The notes beneath the pieces are model-generated. The model ran no database searches, was not told where the DNA came from, and saw nothing but the letters and a program-made list of their open reading frames with translations. Source: CAYRHN01 sp964424115 (GTDB lineage Bacteria; Chloroflexota; Anaerolineae; Anaerolineales; Anaerolineaceae). Taken from it: a stretch of DNA of 64,000 bases. Of this stretch, positions 26,261 through 33,548 are shown in pieces. Numbering within the stretch: position 1 is the stretch's first letter; every line of letters starts with the position of its first letter. The DNA lies in contig CAYRHN010000003.1 of the NCBI GenBank assembly GCA_964424115.1, forward strand, positions 231,403-295,402. The letters are read 5' to 3'. Both the position numbers and the translations under genes were made by a program.

Positions 26261-26604
26261 AAAGGAGTGATTATGAAAGAATTGGATGAGATCCTTGCCT
26301 CCGGAAAACCGGACATTGAAAAACTGGCCCTGGCTTTCCATACTGTGCTGAATTTTTACCAGGAGACCGGCAAGCAGGAGCTGGAGCTGCTGCGCATGCT
26401 GGGCGATGAGGAGAAATATATCTGCACCCAGGTCAAGCTCAGTTCGCTCGAGCACGCCAGGGCGGTCTTTGACCACTGTTATATTCTGGTGACAGGAAAG
26501 AGGACCTGGCATGAACAGAACCCAGAGTGACGCAGCCCCCGCTGCCACGGTGGAGGAGCGGGCCGAGTTCTTTAAAGCCCTCGGTCATCCGGCGCGCCTG
26601 CTGA
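26261..26604 (+). repeat. Duplicated segment, copy 1 (small gene plus arsR start)
   Basis: Near-identical to 27391-27741 from the ribosome site GGAAAGGAGTGATTATG through the small gene and into the arsR coding sequence. Similarity ends abruptly after the codons for RLLI. Confidence 0.85.
26273..26530 (+). CDS. Small protein of unknown function, duplicate 1
   Basis: 85 residues, ATG 26273 with AAAGGAG five bases upstream. Sequence begins MKELDEILASGKPDIEKLAL and is mostly helical in appearance, with a Cys in FDHCYILVTGK. It closely matches the product of 27404-27670, including most synonymous positions, so the two derive from a recent duplication. It overlaps the truncated arsR copy downstream in the same way as the intact pair. 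No family recognised; probably an accessory protein of the ArsR regulator. Confidence 0.75.
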   Translation: MKELDEILASGKPDIEKLALAFHTVLNFYQETGKQELELLRMLGDEEKYICTQVKLSSLEHARAVFDHCYILVTGKRTWHEQNPE

Positions 26605-26618
26605 TAGATATTTACTGA
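26511..26618 (+). pseudogene. Truncated arsR-family gene (N-terminal fragment)
   Basis: 35 codons starting ATG 26511 read VEERAEFFKALGHPARLLI and then diverge into DIY and a stop. The first part matches the intact ArsR protein at 27654-28244 (VEEQAEFFKALGHPARLLI). The helix-turn-helix is missing, so the fragment cannot bind DNA as such. The break coincides with the point where an acetyltransferase gene begins. Confidence 0.85.
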
Positions 26619-26633
26619 AAAAGGATTGCTGTT

Positions 26634-27401
26634 ATGTTCGCTTTGGAATTGAACAAAACCAACCGGTTGAGGATCGCCCGCGCCTTTAGTGAGGTGCAGC
26701 GGGTGGATTTTTCCATTGACTGCGTGGTTGAAGGGCAACTGGGCAAGGTGTTTGTGGAGGATTCCGCCCATCCCGCCGCCTACGCTCTTACGATCGGCCC
26801 TTTCTGGTATTTTGCTGGGGAGCCTGCCCGCCGGATGATGCAAGCTTTTCCTGCTTACAGCCTGCTGATGCCTTCGGGACCGGGGTGGCTGGAACTGGCG
26901 CAGGAAATATTTGCCTCGCGGCTGCAATCTTTTCCTCGCTACAGTTTTTCGGCGGCGAATTTGTCCGCTGAGCGGCTGCGCGCCTTGTTGGCCGGTTCGG
27001 GTTACCAGGATCGGATCGTTGCGCTGGATTCTGCGATTGCCGGACGCATGGCCGCGTCGCCGGAGAGTTATCTCGATCTTGCGGATTTTGATTCGCTGGA
27101 GGATTTCCTGGAGCGCAGCTTCGCCTTCACCATGCTGGATGGCGAGACCCCGGTGGGGGTCGCCTATTCTTCGCTGGTTTGCGGCCAGGGGATCGAGGTG
27201 AGCATTTTCATCGAAGAACCCTACCGGCAAAAAGGGATCGCCACTGCTCTGGCGAGCCGGCTTTTGTTAGAATGTATGCAGTACCGGCTCAGGCCGAATT
27301 GGGATGCCGCCAACCCGAAATCCTGCAAATTGGCCCAAAAATTAGGCTATATCTTCACCACATCTTATGACGCCTATTATTACACTGCTGGAAAGGAGTG
27401 A
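26634..27401 (+). CDS. GNAT-family acetyltransferase (PF12746-like)
   Basis: 255 residues. The N-terminal half has family features around FALELNKTNRLRIARAF and FWYFAGEP; the C-terminal GNAT core has VSIFIEEPYRQKGIATALAS with the acetyl-CoA loop RQKGIA, and ends WDAANPKSCKLAQKLGYI. It transfers acetyl from acetyl-CoA to an unknown amine. It lies exactly between the two copies of the duplicated unit; its last codons overlap the ribosome site of copy 2. This suggests insertion into, or capture by, the duplication. Confidence 0.87.
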   Translation: MFALELNKTNRLRIARAFSEVQRVDFSIDCVVEGQLGKVFVEDSAHPAAYALTIGPFWYFAGEPARRMMQAFPAYSLLMPSGPGWLELAQEIFASRLQSFPRYSFSAANLSAERLRALLAGSGYQDRIVALDSAIAGRMAASPESYLDLADFDSLEDFLERSFAFTMLDGETPVGVAYSSLVCGQGIEVSIFIEEPYRQKGIATALASRLLLECMQYRLRPNWDAANPKSCKLAQKLGYIFTTSYDAYYYTAGKE

Positions 27402-27741
27402 TTATGAGAATGAAAGAAATGGATGATATTCTTACCTCCGGAAAACCGGACATTGAAAAACTGGCCCTGGCTTTCCACACCGTGCTCCATTTTTACCAGG
27501 AGACCGGCAAGCAAGAGATGGAACTGCTGCGCATGCTGGGCGACGAGGAAAAATATATCCGCGCCCAGATCAAGCTCAGTTCGCTGGATCATGCCGGAGC
27601 GGTCTTTGACCATTGCTATATTCTGGTGACAGGCAAGAGGATGTTGGTGGAACATGGCGACGCAGATTGATGCAAATCCCACCGCGACGGTGGAGGAACA
27701 GGCCGAGTTCTTCAAGGCTCTCGGCCACCCGGCGCGCCTGC
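27391..27741 (+). repeat. Duplicated segment, copy 2 (small gene plus arsR start)
   Basis: Second copy of 26261-26604. Here the arsR reading frame continues to full length. Confidence 0.85.
27404..27670 (+). CDS. Small protein of unknown function, duplicate 2
   Basis: 88 residues, ATG 27404 after GGAAAGGAG. The core DIEKLALAFHTVLHFYQETG and LRMLGDEEKYIRAQIKLSSL is shared with duplicate 1; differences include loss of one Cys (CTQ to RAQ). The gene overlaps the intact ArsR gene by 17 bases, indicating translational coupling and possibly a functional pair. Confidence 0.75.
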   Translation: MRMKEMDDILTSGKPDIEKLALAFHTVLHFYQETGKQEMELLRMLGDEEKYIRAQIKLSSLDHAGAVFDHCYILVTGKRMLVEHGDAD

Positions 27742-28244
27742 TGATCGTCCGCCTGGCGGCGGCGCGCCCGCGCCACGGCGAAGAACTGGCCGCCATCCTG
27801 AACCTCAACCCGGCCACCATTTCGCATCACCTGGCCCTGCTCAGCGCCGCCGGGCTGCTGGAGGCGCGCAAGGACCAGTATTACAATGTCTATTCGCTGC
27901 GCCCCGGCGTGTTGGGACGCTCGCTGGGCGAACTGATCACGGGTTCCACACCGGGGAGCGCCGCGGCCGGGCAGGGCGGGGGGGCGGTCCCGGATGCCTA
28001 CCGCCAGAAGGTGCTGAACACTTTCTTCCGCCACGGGCACCTGCTGCGCCTGCCGGCTCAGCTAAAGAAACAGCAGATCGTCCTGGAGCGGATCGCCGAG
28101 GCCTTCGAGGCCGGGCGCGAATACTCAGAGCGCGAGGTGAACATCATCTTGCTGGATTTCAACGAGGATGTGGCTGCCCTGCGCCGCGGGCTGGTGGAAC
28201 AGGGCTTGATGCGGCGTGCAGCCGGAGTGTATTCCAGGAGATAA
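27654..28244 (+). CDS. ArsR-family regulator with C-terminal DUF2087 domain
   Basis: 196 residues. Winged helix from about residue 16 to 85: FFKALGHPARLLIVRLAAAR, recognition region LNPATISHHLALLSAAGLLE, wing DQYYNVYSLR. No metal-binding ELCVCDL box is present, so the inducer is not obviously arsenic. The C-terminal part (YRQKVLNTFFRHGHLLRLPA, then YSEREVNIILLDFNEDVAAL) matches DUF2087, often fused to ArsR or to N-acetyltransferase-linked regulators. It probably controls the operon starting at 25894. Confidence 0.9.
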   Translation: MATQIDANPTATVEEQAEFFKALGHPARLLIVRLAAARPRHGEELAAILNLNPATISHHLALLSAAGLLEARKDQYYNVYSLRPGVLGRSLGELITGSTPGSAAAGQGGGAVPDAYRQKVLNTFFRHGHLLRLPAQLKKQQIVLERIAEAFEAGREYSEREVNIILLDFNEDVAALRRGLVEQGLMRRAAGVYSRR

Positions 28245-28337
28245 CCACGAAGGCACGAAGAAACAAAGGAACACAAAGAAATATATAAGGTTTTAATAAA
28301 TCTTTGTGTTCCTTTTGATCTTTGTTTCTTTGTGGTG
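28243..28337. repeat. Intergenic inverted repeat family A, copy 1
   Basis: Left arm built of CACGAAG/CACAAAG units, right arm CTTTGTGTTCC...CTTTGTGGTG. The arms can pair imperfectly. Other copies: 28696-28797, 29267-29417 and 57669-57772. It follows the ArsR gene and precedes a convergent gene, so it could act as a transcription stop. Confidence 0.75.
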
Positions 28338-28343
28338 AATCTT

Positions 28344-28673
28344 TTACGACGCGGTGGCTTGCTTCTTCAGGTCGCGGATGCGTTCTTCGGTGGCGCGGAT
28401 GCGCTCGAACAGGCCGCTCTCAGCTTTCAAGCCGGACTTGATCAGCAGGCGCAGGCCGTCGGCGCGGTTCTTCACCACTTCGGCATCCACCATTTGGTCC
28501 AGGCTGGAGCGGGTGGTGTCGTCCACGTTGATCAGCATCGTGCCGGTCAGGTCTTCCGCGGCGCGGATAGTGGCGGTGGTGCAATCCCGCAGGACGATGA
28601 ACACGTTCTGCACGAATTCACTGAAATCCATCGGCCGGTCGTCGGCCTTGGGGGTGGCGGTTGTTTCAGACAT
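28344..28673 (-). CDS. Ribbon-helix-helix-like protein with coiled-coil tail (A)
   Basis: 109 residues. After an acidic N-terminus the segment MLINVDDTTRSSLDQMVDAE and VVKNRADGLRLLIKSGL resembles the strand-helix-helix of RHH DNA-binding proteins; the C-terminus (LFERIRATEERIRDLKKQ) is a short coiled coil. It is similar in layout to the product of 28804-29166. The likely role is a DNA-binding or scaffold protein, inferred from the fold only. A family A repeat separates the two genes. Confidence 0.72.
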   Translation of the reverse strand: MSETTATPKADDRPMDFSEFVQNVFIVLRDCTTATIRAAEDLTGTMLINVDDTTRSSLDQMVDAEVVKNRADGLRLLIKSGLKAESGLFERIRATEERIRDLKKQATAS

Positions 28674-28695
28674 GGTTTACTCCTTTATCAAGATA

Positions 28696-28797
28696 CACCA
28701 CAAAGGCACAAAGCAATGAAGGTTCACAAAGATTATAAAGGGGCTTTCTTTATCTTCCTTTTTTAAAGCTTTGTGTCTTTGTTCCTTTGTGGTGAGG
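28696..28797. repeat. Intergenic inverted repeat family A, copy 2
   Basis: CACCACAAAGGCACAAAG... left arm (28696-28731) and CTTTGTGTCTTTGTTCC... right arm (28769-28797), between the two ribbon-helix-helix-like genes. Confidence 0.75.
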
Positions 28798-28803
28798 TTT
28801 TTA

Positions 28804-29166
28804 TTACTCTTTCTTCAATGTGTCGCGCAGCTGGTTGCGCAACTGGGCGATCTGGTCGGCCAGGGCGCCGATCTTGTCGAACAGGTCTTTCTTGGCCTGG
28901 ATGCCTTCGCTGATCAGGTAAGCGGCTGCTTCCGAGCGGGACTTGGCCACTTCACCTTCCACCAGCAGGTCCAGTTTGCGCAGCATCTCATCGTTGACGC
29001 GCACCATTACCACATTGGCGCGGCCCTGCAGCGCATCGCCCAGCGTCACGCCGATCGTTTCCAGCGTTTCGCCGAAGGTGTTGCGCCGGATCGGGCGTTC
29101 CTGGGGCTTGGGGTCGGTCTGCGGCGCGTCGTGCATCTCGCCGTCGATTACATTTTGGTCACTCAT
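28804..29166 (-). CDS. Ribbon-helix-helix-like protein with coiled-coil tail (B)
   Basis: 120 residues. VMVRVNDEMLRKLDLLVEGE then KSRSEAAAYLISEGI is a good match to the RHH pattern (strand, helix 1, SRSEA turn, helix 2). The tail KKDLFDKIGALADQIAQLRNQ is a coiled coil. A cluster of TGTAATT half-sites and a palindrome lie directly upstream (29180-29263), as expected for an autoregulated RHH repressor. No toxin partner is visible next to it, so an antitoxin role is not supported. Confidence 0.78.
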   Translation of the reverse strand: MSDQNVIDGEMHDAPQTDPKPQERPIRRNTFGETLETIGVTLGDALQGRANVVMVRVNDEMLRKLDLLVEGEVAKSRSEAAAYLISEGIQAKKDLFDKIGALADQIAQLRNQLRDTLKKE

Positions 29167-29179
29167 GGTCTTTACTCCT

Positions 29180-29263
29180 GTAATTACGTATCTTGTAATT
29201 TGTAATTATATTACAACTTAAGTTCTTGCTTGTCAAGAGGTAATTTGTAATTAAATTACAAAT
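29180..29263. promoter_or_regulatory. TGTAATT half-site array upstream of RHH gene
   Basis: TGTAATT occurs at 29180, 29194 and 29201, with an inverted ATTACAA at 29210-29216. A second site is the perfect inverted repeat ATTTGTAATT-A-AATTACAAAT (29243-29263). Together they look like a cooperative operator. Confidence 0.6.
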
Positions 29264-29266
29264 ATT

Positions 29267-29417
29267 AACCACGAAGGAACAAAGCAATGAAGATCCACAA
29301 AGGTTTATTAAGGCTTTAAGCGGTTTGCGTCCCTTATTTTGTTGTGAGTCTTTTACTCTTTTTAGTTTTTTACGGTTTCTTTGTGCACCTTGTTCCCTTT
29401 GTTGCTTTGTGGTGAGG
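29267..29417. repeat. Intergenic inverted repeat family A, copy 3
   Basis: AACCACGAAGGAACAAAG left arm (29267-29303) and a right arm ending GCTTTGTGGTGAGG (29377-29417), with a longer unpaired centre than copies 1 and 2. Confidence 0.7.
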
Positions 29418-29540
29418 TCTTTCTTCTCTTTGATTTCTCTAAACTGGCTTCACATTCACTTCACAATCTGCCGCTATATTAACCATATCAAACACGACCG
29501 CCTGCCCGCGTGGGGCAGGGGAGTAGAAAAAGGAGTAAAA

Positions 29541-29954
29541 ATGAAAAACAATGTTTGGGCGCGTGTCTTTGCCGGATTGGTGCTGTTAGCGATCTTCGTC
29601 GGCATCGGCGCGCTGGCTTATCACGCCGGCTACACCAACGGCCTGGCTCAGGCTGCGCCGGGCGAGCAGGGTGAATTCCGCGCCGTTCCATATTACGGCA
29701 TGCACTTTGGTGGGATGGGCTTTGGCCTCTTCGGCTTGCTGATCGGCTTGTTCGTCTTCTTCCTGGCCTTTGCCGCCCTGCGCCGCCTGATCTGGGGTCC
29801 GCGCATGATGCACGGCCCGTGGATGCACGGCCCGTGGGGGGCCTGGCGCGGTGGGCAGCCCGGTCAGCCGGGTGATCCGCAGAACGGGCCGGGCGCTCCG
29901 CCGTTCTTCGAAGAATGGCACCGCCAGGCGCACTCAGGCGACAAGAAAGAGTAA
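29541..29954 (+). CDS. Small membrane protein next to two-component system
   Basis: 137 residues, ATG 29541 after AAAAGGAG. One N-terminal helix (VFAGLVLLAIFVGIGALAYH) and a second (FGLFGLLIGLFVFFLAFAAL), then a His/Met/Trp/Gly/Pro-rich tail (MMHGPWMHGPWGAW) that could bind metal. It precedes a response regulator and a sensor kinase and may be a target or accessory sensor of that pair. No named family. Confidence 0.78.
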   Translation: MKNNVWARVFAGLVLLAIFVGIGALAYHAGYTNGLAQAAPGEQGEFRAVPYYGMHFGGMGFGLFGLLIGLFVFFLAFAALRRLIWGPRMMHGPWMHGPWGAWRGGQPGQPGDPQNGPGAPPFFEEWHRQAHSGDKKE

Positions 29955-29970
29955 TCCAGCCTTTTCACGC

Positions 29971-30014
29971 ACGGATAAACACGGATCAGATCGAAAAAAT
30001 CCGTGTTTATCCGT
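29971..30014. repeat. Intergenic inverted repeat family B, copy 1
   Basis: ACGGATAAACACGGAT (29971-29986) pairs perfectly with ATCCGTGTTTATCCGT (29999-30014). Related copies at 43529-43606 and degenerate ones at 30080-30113 and 30843-30918. Confidence 0.8.
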
Positions 30015-30120
30015 TAAATCCGCCTGTGCAGCGTTCTTGCTTATCCAATTTAACTTGCTGGTTGGGATATAATTTTATTATCTGTATTCATCTGGATTCA
30101 TCTGTGGTTAATTACTGATT

Positions 30121-30810
30121 ATGAAAACGATCCTGGTGGTGGACGACGAACCGAAGATCATTCAACTGGCGCGCGATTACCTGGAGCGGGCCGGTTTTGC
30201 CGTGATCAGCGCCACCGACGGCAAATCTGCTCTCCAACTGGCCCGCGCCAAAGCCCCGGATCTGATGGTGCTGGATCTCGGCCTGCCGGAGCTGGACGGC
30301 CTGGACGTGACCCGCGAACTGCGCAAGACCTCCAATTTACCCATCATCATGCTCACCGCGCGCGGCGAGGAAACCGACAAGCTGGTCGGGTTGGAGATCG
30401 GCGCAGATGACTACATCACCAAGCCGTTCAGCCCCAAGGAGTTAGTGGCGCGTGTGCGGGTGGTCTTGCGCCGCAGTGAGGCCGCCGCCGCGCCGCCGAG
30501 CGAGATCATCCGCGCTTCCGGGCTGACCCTTGACCTGCCGCGCATGCGCGTCAGCGCAGAGGACCGTGCCATTGCAGAACTGACGCCCACCGAGTTTGAG
30601 TTGCTGGCAGCCATGGCGCGCCACCCGGGGCGGGTCTTCACCCGTTCGCAGCTGCTGGATACCGTCCACGGGGTGGCCTTTGAGTCTTACGAGCGCGCCA
30701 TCGACGCGCATATCAAGAACATTCGCCGCAAGATCGAGCCCAACCCGCGCCAGCCGCGCTACATCCTCAGCATCTACGGCGTGGGCTACAAGTTCAATGA
30801 CGATCTATGA
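30121..30810 (+). CDS. OmpR/PhoB-family response regulator
   Basis: 229 residues. Receiver domain with the acidic pair DDE (residues 8-10), phosphoacceptor Asp in LMVLDLGLPELDG (about 53), Thr in MLTARGE and Lys in ITKPFSPKE. The C-terminal winged helix has LTPTEFELLAAMARHPGRVF and DAHIKNIRRKIEPNPRQPRY. Activated by phosphotransfer from the kinase encoded 120 bases downstream. No clear ribosome site precedes ATG 30121. Confidence 0.95.
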   Translation: MKTILVVDDEPKIIQLARDYLERAGFAVISATDGKSALQLARAKAPDLMVLDLGLPELDGLDVTRELRKTSNLPIIMLTARGEETDKLVGLEIGADDYITKPFSPKELVARVRVVLRRSEAAAAPPSEIIRASGLTLDLPRMRVSAEDRAIAELTPTEFELLAAMARHPGRVFTRSQLLDTVHGVAFESYERAIDAHIKNIRRKIEPNPRQPRYILSIYGVGYKFNDDL

Positions 30811-30842
30811 TTGACGATTAACGATTGTAGATTATGGATTGC

Positions 30843-30918
30843 TTTTATCCGCCTTTATCTGTGGTTAAAAATTTTATGAAAATCATCTGCGTTTATCTGC
30901 GTCCATCTGCGGTTAAAG
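30843..30918. repeat. Degenerate family B repeat between regulator and kinase genes
   Basis: TTTATCTGTGGTTAAA, then TCTGCGTTTATCTGCGTCCA and TCTGCGGTTAAAG. It fills the 119-base spacer between two genes that would normally be tightly coupled. Confidence 0.6.
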
Positions 30919-30929
30919 GTATATTTTAA

Positions 30930-32030
30930 ATGAAATACCACTTCCCATCTAAAAAACCCACCTGGTGGCCCGAGGGCGAACCCTGGCCGCCGAACGTCCC
31001 GGCTTCCCGCGGACGCTTCATGCGCCGCATGGGTTGCCTGCTGGTACTGTTCAATTTCCTCGTCCTGGCGGTACTGCTGCTGTTGGGTGGGGCGGTGGCG
31101 CACGTCTTTGGCTTGTGGGAAGCGCCAAAGTCGATCCGCTGGGTGGTGCCTTTCGGCGCGCTGCTGGCGGCGGGCGGGTTCATCCTGGTCTTCCTGCTGG
31201 CGCGGCGCATGCGGCGTATGTCCCGGCCGTTCCAATCCCTTTTCGATGCTTCCGGACGCGTGGCGGCGGGCGATTTCTCAGCCCGGGCGGAGGAGCGCGG
31301 CTTTCCCGAGGTGCGCTCGCTGGCGCGCGCCTTCAATTCCATGGCTGAGCGTTTGCAAGTGACCGAAGAGCAGCGCCGTGCCTTGCTGGCCGAGATCACC
31401 CACGAGCTGCGTACGCCGCTGACCGTTATCCAGGGCAACCTGGAGGGCATGCTAGATGGGGTGTACCCCTCCGATGAAGCCCATCTACAGGCCATCCTGG
31501 AGGAGACGCGCCTGCTGGCACGCCTGGTGGATGACCTGCGCACGCTGGCGTTGGCCGAGAGCGGGGCGCTGCCATTGCATAAAGAGGTCGTGGACGTGGG
31601 CCTGCTGGTGGAGGCGACCGTCTCGGCGTTCGGCCCGCAGGCCGGGGCGGCGGGGATGAAATTGCGCATAGCCAATTTATTAAATAGCGAAACCACCATC
31701 CACGAAATCGACCCAGAACGCACCAAAGAAGTGCTGGTCAACCTGCTCGCCAATGCCCTGCGCTACACGCCCGACGGGGGAGAGGTGGAGGTGCGCCTGG
31801 GCGCGCAGGCTGCCGGAGGAAAATTGTGGCTGGAGGTGCGCGACAACGGCACCGGGATCGCGCCGGAAGATCTGCCGCACATCTTCGAGCGCTTCTACAA
31901 GGGGCGCGATTCGCGCGGCACGGGGCTGGGCCTATCGATCGCCAAGAAGCTGGTCGAGGCGCACGGCGGGACGATCCGCGCCGAATCCAATCCGCAGGGC
32001 GGCACGACTATTCGCATTGACGATTTATGA
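30930..32030 (+). CDS. Sensor histidine kinase
   Basis: 366 residues. Two membrane helices close together (about 34-60 and 72-92) leave almost no extracellular sensor loop. HAMP domain (about 95-145), HisKA with phospho-His158 in LAEITHELRTPLTVIQGN, and HATPase_c with NALRYTPDGG, DNGTGIAPEDLPHIFERFYKG and GTGLGLSIAKKLVEAHGG. Partner of the response regulator upstream. With so small a sensor loop it may sense the membrane or the small membrane protein at 29541. Confidence 0.95.
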   Translation: MKYHFPSKKPTWWPEGEPWPPNVPASRGRFMRRMGCLLVLFNFLVLAVLLLLGGAVAHVFGLWEAPKSIRWVVPFGALLAAGGFILVFLLARRMRRMSRPFQSLFDASGRVAAGDFSARAEERGFPEVRSLARAFNSMAERLQVTEEQRRALLAEITHELRTPLTVIQGNLEGMLDGVYPSDEAHLQAILEETRLLARLVDDLRTLALAESGALPLHKEVVDVGLLVEATVSAFGPQAGAAGMKLRIANLLNSETTIHEIDPERTKEVLVNLLANALRYTPDGGEVEVRLGAQAAGGKLWLEVRDNGTGIAPEDLPHIFERFYKGRDSRGTGLGLSIAKKLVEAHGGTIRAESNPQGGTTIRIDDL

Positions 32031-32043
32031 TCATGGATTCGTA

Positions 32044-32082
32044 ACGTCATTGCGAAGAGGGCGATAGCCCGACGAAGCAATC
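32044..32082. repeat. Dispersed repeat family D, copy 1
   Basis: GTCATTGCGA and ACGAAGCAATC flank a variable palindromic insert (GGGCGATAGCCC). The second copy at 56149-56186 has the same flanks and a different palindrome. Confidence 0.65.
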
Positions 32083-32192
32083 CTCAGCAAGCCAGAATAA
32101 ATACATTGCTATTGATAATGTTATTTATCAAAAGCATAAAAATTCACTGACAAATACTTACCTTCAGAGGGCAGCAAAAGCCCCCCTCTTCA

Positions 32193-33053
32193 CTACGCTC
32201 TATTCTTGCGTCGGTACACGAACCAATACACCCATCCCACCATGACCGCCCCGCCGATGATATTCCCGATAGTCACTGGCAGCAAATTGCCCAGCAGAAA
32301 ATTTTCCAGCGTCAGGTGCGGAAAATCCGCCGGGGTCATCTGGATCGCTTCAAAAAAAGATGCGCCCGCGCCGTACTTGACCATCAGCCCCACAGGAATG
32401 AAATACATATTAGCGACGCTGTGTTCAAAACCGCCCGCCACAAAAGCTGCAATGGGCGGAATGATCGCCAGGATCTTATCCGTTGCGCTGCGCGCGCTGT
32501 AGGTCAACCACACCGCCAGGCACACCAGCAGGTTACACAGGATACCCAACGCCAGCGCCTGTCCAAATTCCAGGCTGCACTTGGATTCCGCGATAGACAG
32601 AATATTCAATCCTATCGCACCGTGACCGAATTCGTACTGCTTGCCGGCCATGATCAGTCCAGCCGTCGCCAGGGCGCCAATGAAATTGGCGAGATAAACC
32701 ACTCCCCAGTTGCGCAGCAGCGCCCCGATGGTGATCTTCCGGCTGGCGCACGCAATTGTCAGCAGCATATTGCCGGTGAAGAGTTCCGCGCCGCCCACCA
32801 CCACCAGGATCAGCCCCAGCGAAAAGCACACCCCGCTAATCAACCGGATCACACCGTATGGGAGCATATCCTTCGCCCCGGCGGTTGCGGTTGTGGCAAA
32901 GATCGCGCCAATGGCGATGTACGCCCCTGCCAGAATGCCCAGCACCAATAAATTCCAAAAATCGGTCTGGGCTTTCTTGACGCCGATCTGCTCCGCCCTC
33001 TCTGCCATTGCGGGCGGCAGCAGCAGATCATTGGATTGTGGCTCACTGCTCAT
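32193..33053 (-). CDS. Formate/nitrite transporter (FNT) family channel
   Basis: 286 residues, six membrane helices. Family signatures include GGAELFTGNMLLTIACASRK and GFEHSVANMYFIPVGLMVKY, with a further match at GNLLPVTIGNIIGGAV near the C-terminus. It conducts formate, nitrite or another small monovalent anion as a pentamer. ATG 33053 is chosen because AGGAG lies a few bases ahead and the protein then begins SSEPQSNDLLLPPAMAERAE; an upstream in-frame extension lacks a ribosome site. Substrate not resolvable from context. Confidence 0.92.
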   Translation of the reverse strand: MSSEPQSNDLLLPPAMAERAEQIGVKKAQTDFWNLLVLGILAGAYIAIGAIFATTATAGAKDMLPYGVIRLISGVCFSLGLILVVVGGAELFTGNMLLTIACASRKITIGALLRNWGVVYLANFIGALATAGLIMAGKQYEFGHGAIGLNILSIAESKCSLEFGQALALGILCNLLVCLAVWLTYSARSATDKILAIIPPIAAFVAGGFEHSVANMYFIPVGLMVKYGAGASFFEAIQMTPADFPHLTLENFLLGNLLPVTIGNIIGGAVMVGWVYWFVYRRKNRA

Positions 33054-33289
33054 GGATATCTCCTGTTGTGGGATGAAAGCCACGAAAAAGGGAACTATTC
33101 TTCCTCGCGGCCTCTTCATATGAAACATCACCTCAAGATTGCCGGCAGGAAGACCCTGACGCACAGGATAGAGATGGCTTTTCGGATAGGGGAAAAGGCG
33201 GCCATGGGATTCCCTCTAGAATGAAATGATTAATAATCATAGCACCATTTGGAATAATTGCTAATCGAATCCCCCCTCCCCCATTCCGG

Positions 33290-33295
33290 TATAAT
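33290..33295 (+). promoter_or_regulatory. -10 element of a leaderless transcript (truncated lipoprotein gene)
   Basis: TATAAT seven bases before ATG 33303. A promoter still intact in front of a broken gene. Confidence 0.55.
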
Positions 33296-33302
33296 ACCCT
33301 GT

Positions 33303-33548
33303 ATGAAGACCAGGATGCTTTTGTTTCTGCTGTGCGCGGCGGTCTGCCTGGCTGCCTGCGCGCCGGCGGCCGTCACCGCCGCCCTCCCTTCCACCCCACC
33401 GCCTTTCCAGCACGACGGGCTGGAGAGCTTCCCCTCCCGCTTGCACGTGCAGGGCAGCCAGATCCTGGATGAATCCGGCCAGGTAGTGATCCTCAAGGGA
33501 TTGATGGCCCCCGACCTAACTCACATTAATATCATTACGATATTGTAA
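33303..33548 (+). pseudogene. N-terminal remnant of a lipoprotein glycoside hydrolase
   Basis: 81 codons. Lipoprotein signal with LAAC (AVCLAACAP), then LHVQGSQILDESGQVVILKG, which is the usual start of cellulase-like (GH5-type) domains. Coding sense and GC content stop at about 33520, where AT-rich DNA begins, and the frame closes after 11 unrelated codons. The catalytic domain is gone. A matching C-terminal remnant lies at 34557-34703. Confidence 0.7.

Noticed and set aside
28344..29166. Toxin-antitoxin module
   Set aside because: Both genes look like RHH/coiled-coil proteins and there is no small toxin-type gene overlapping or adjacent.
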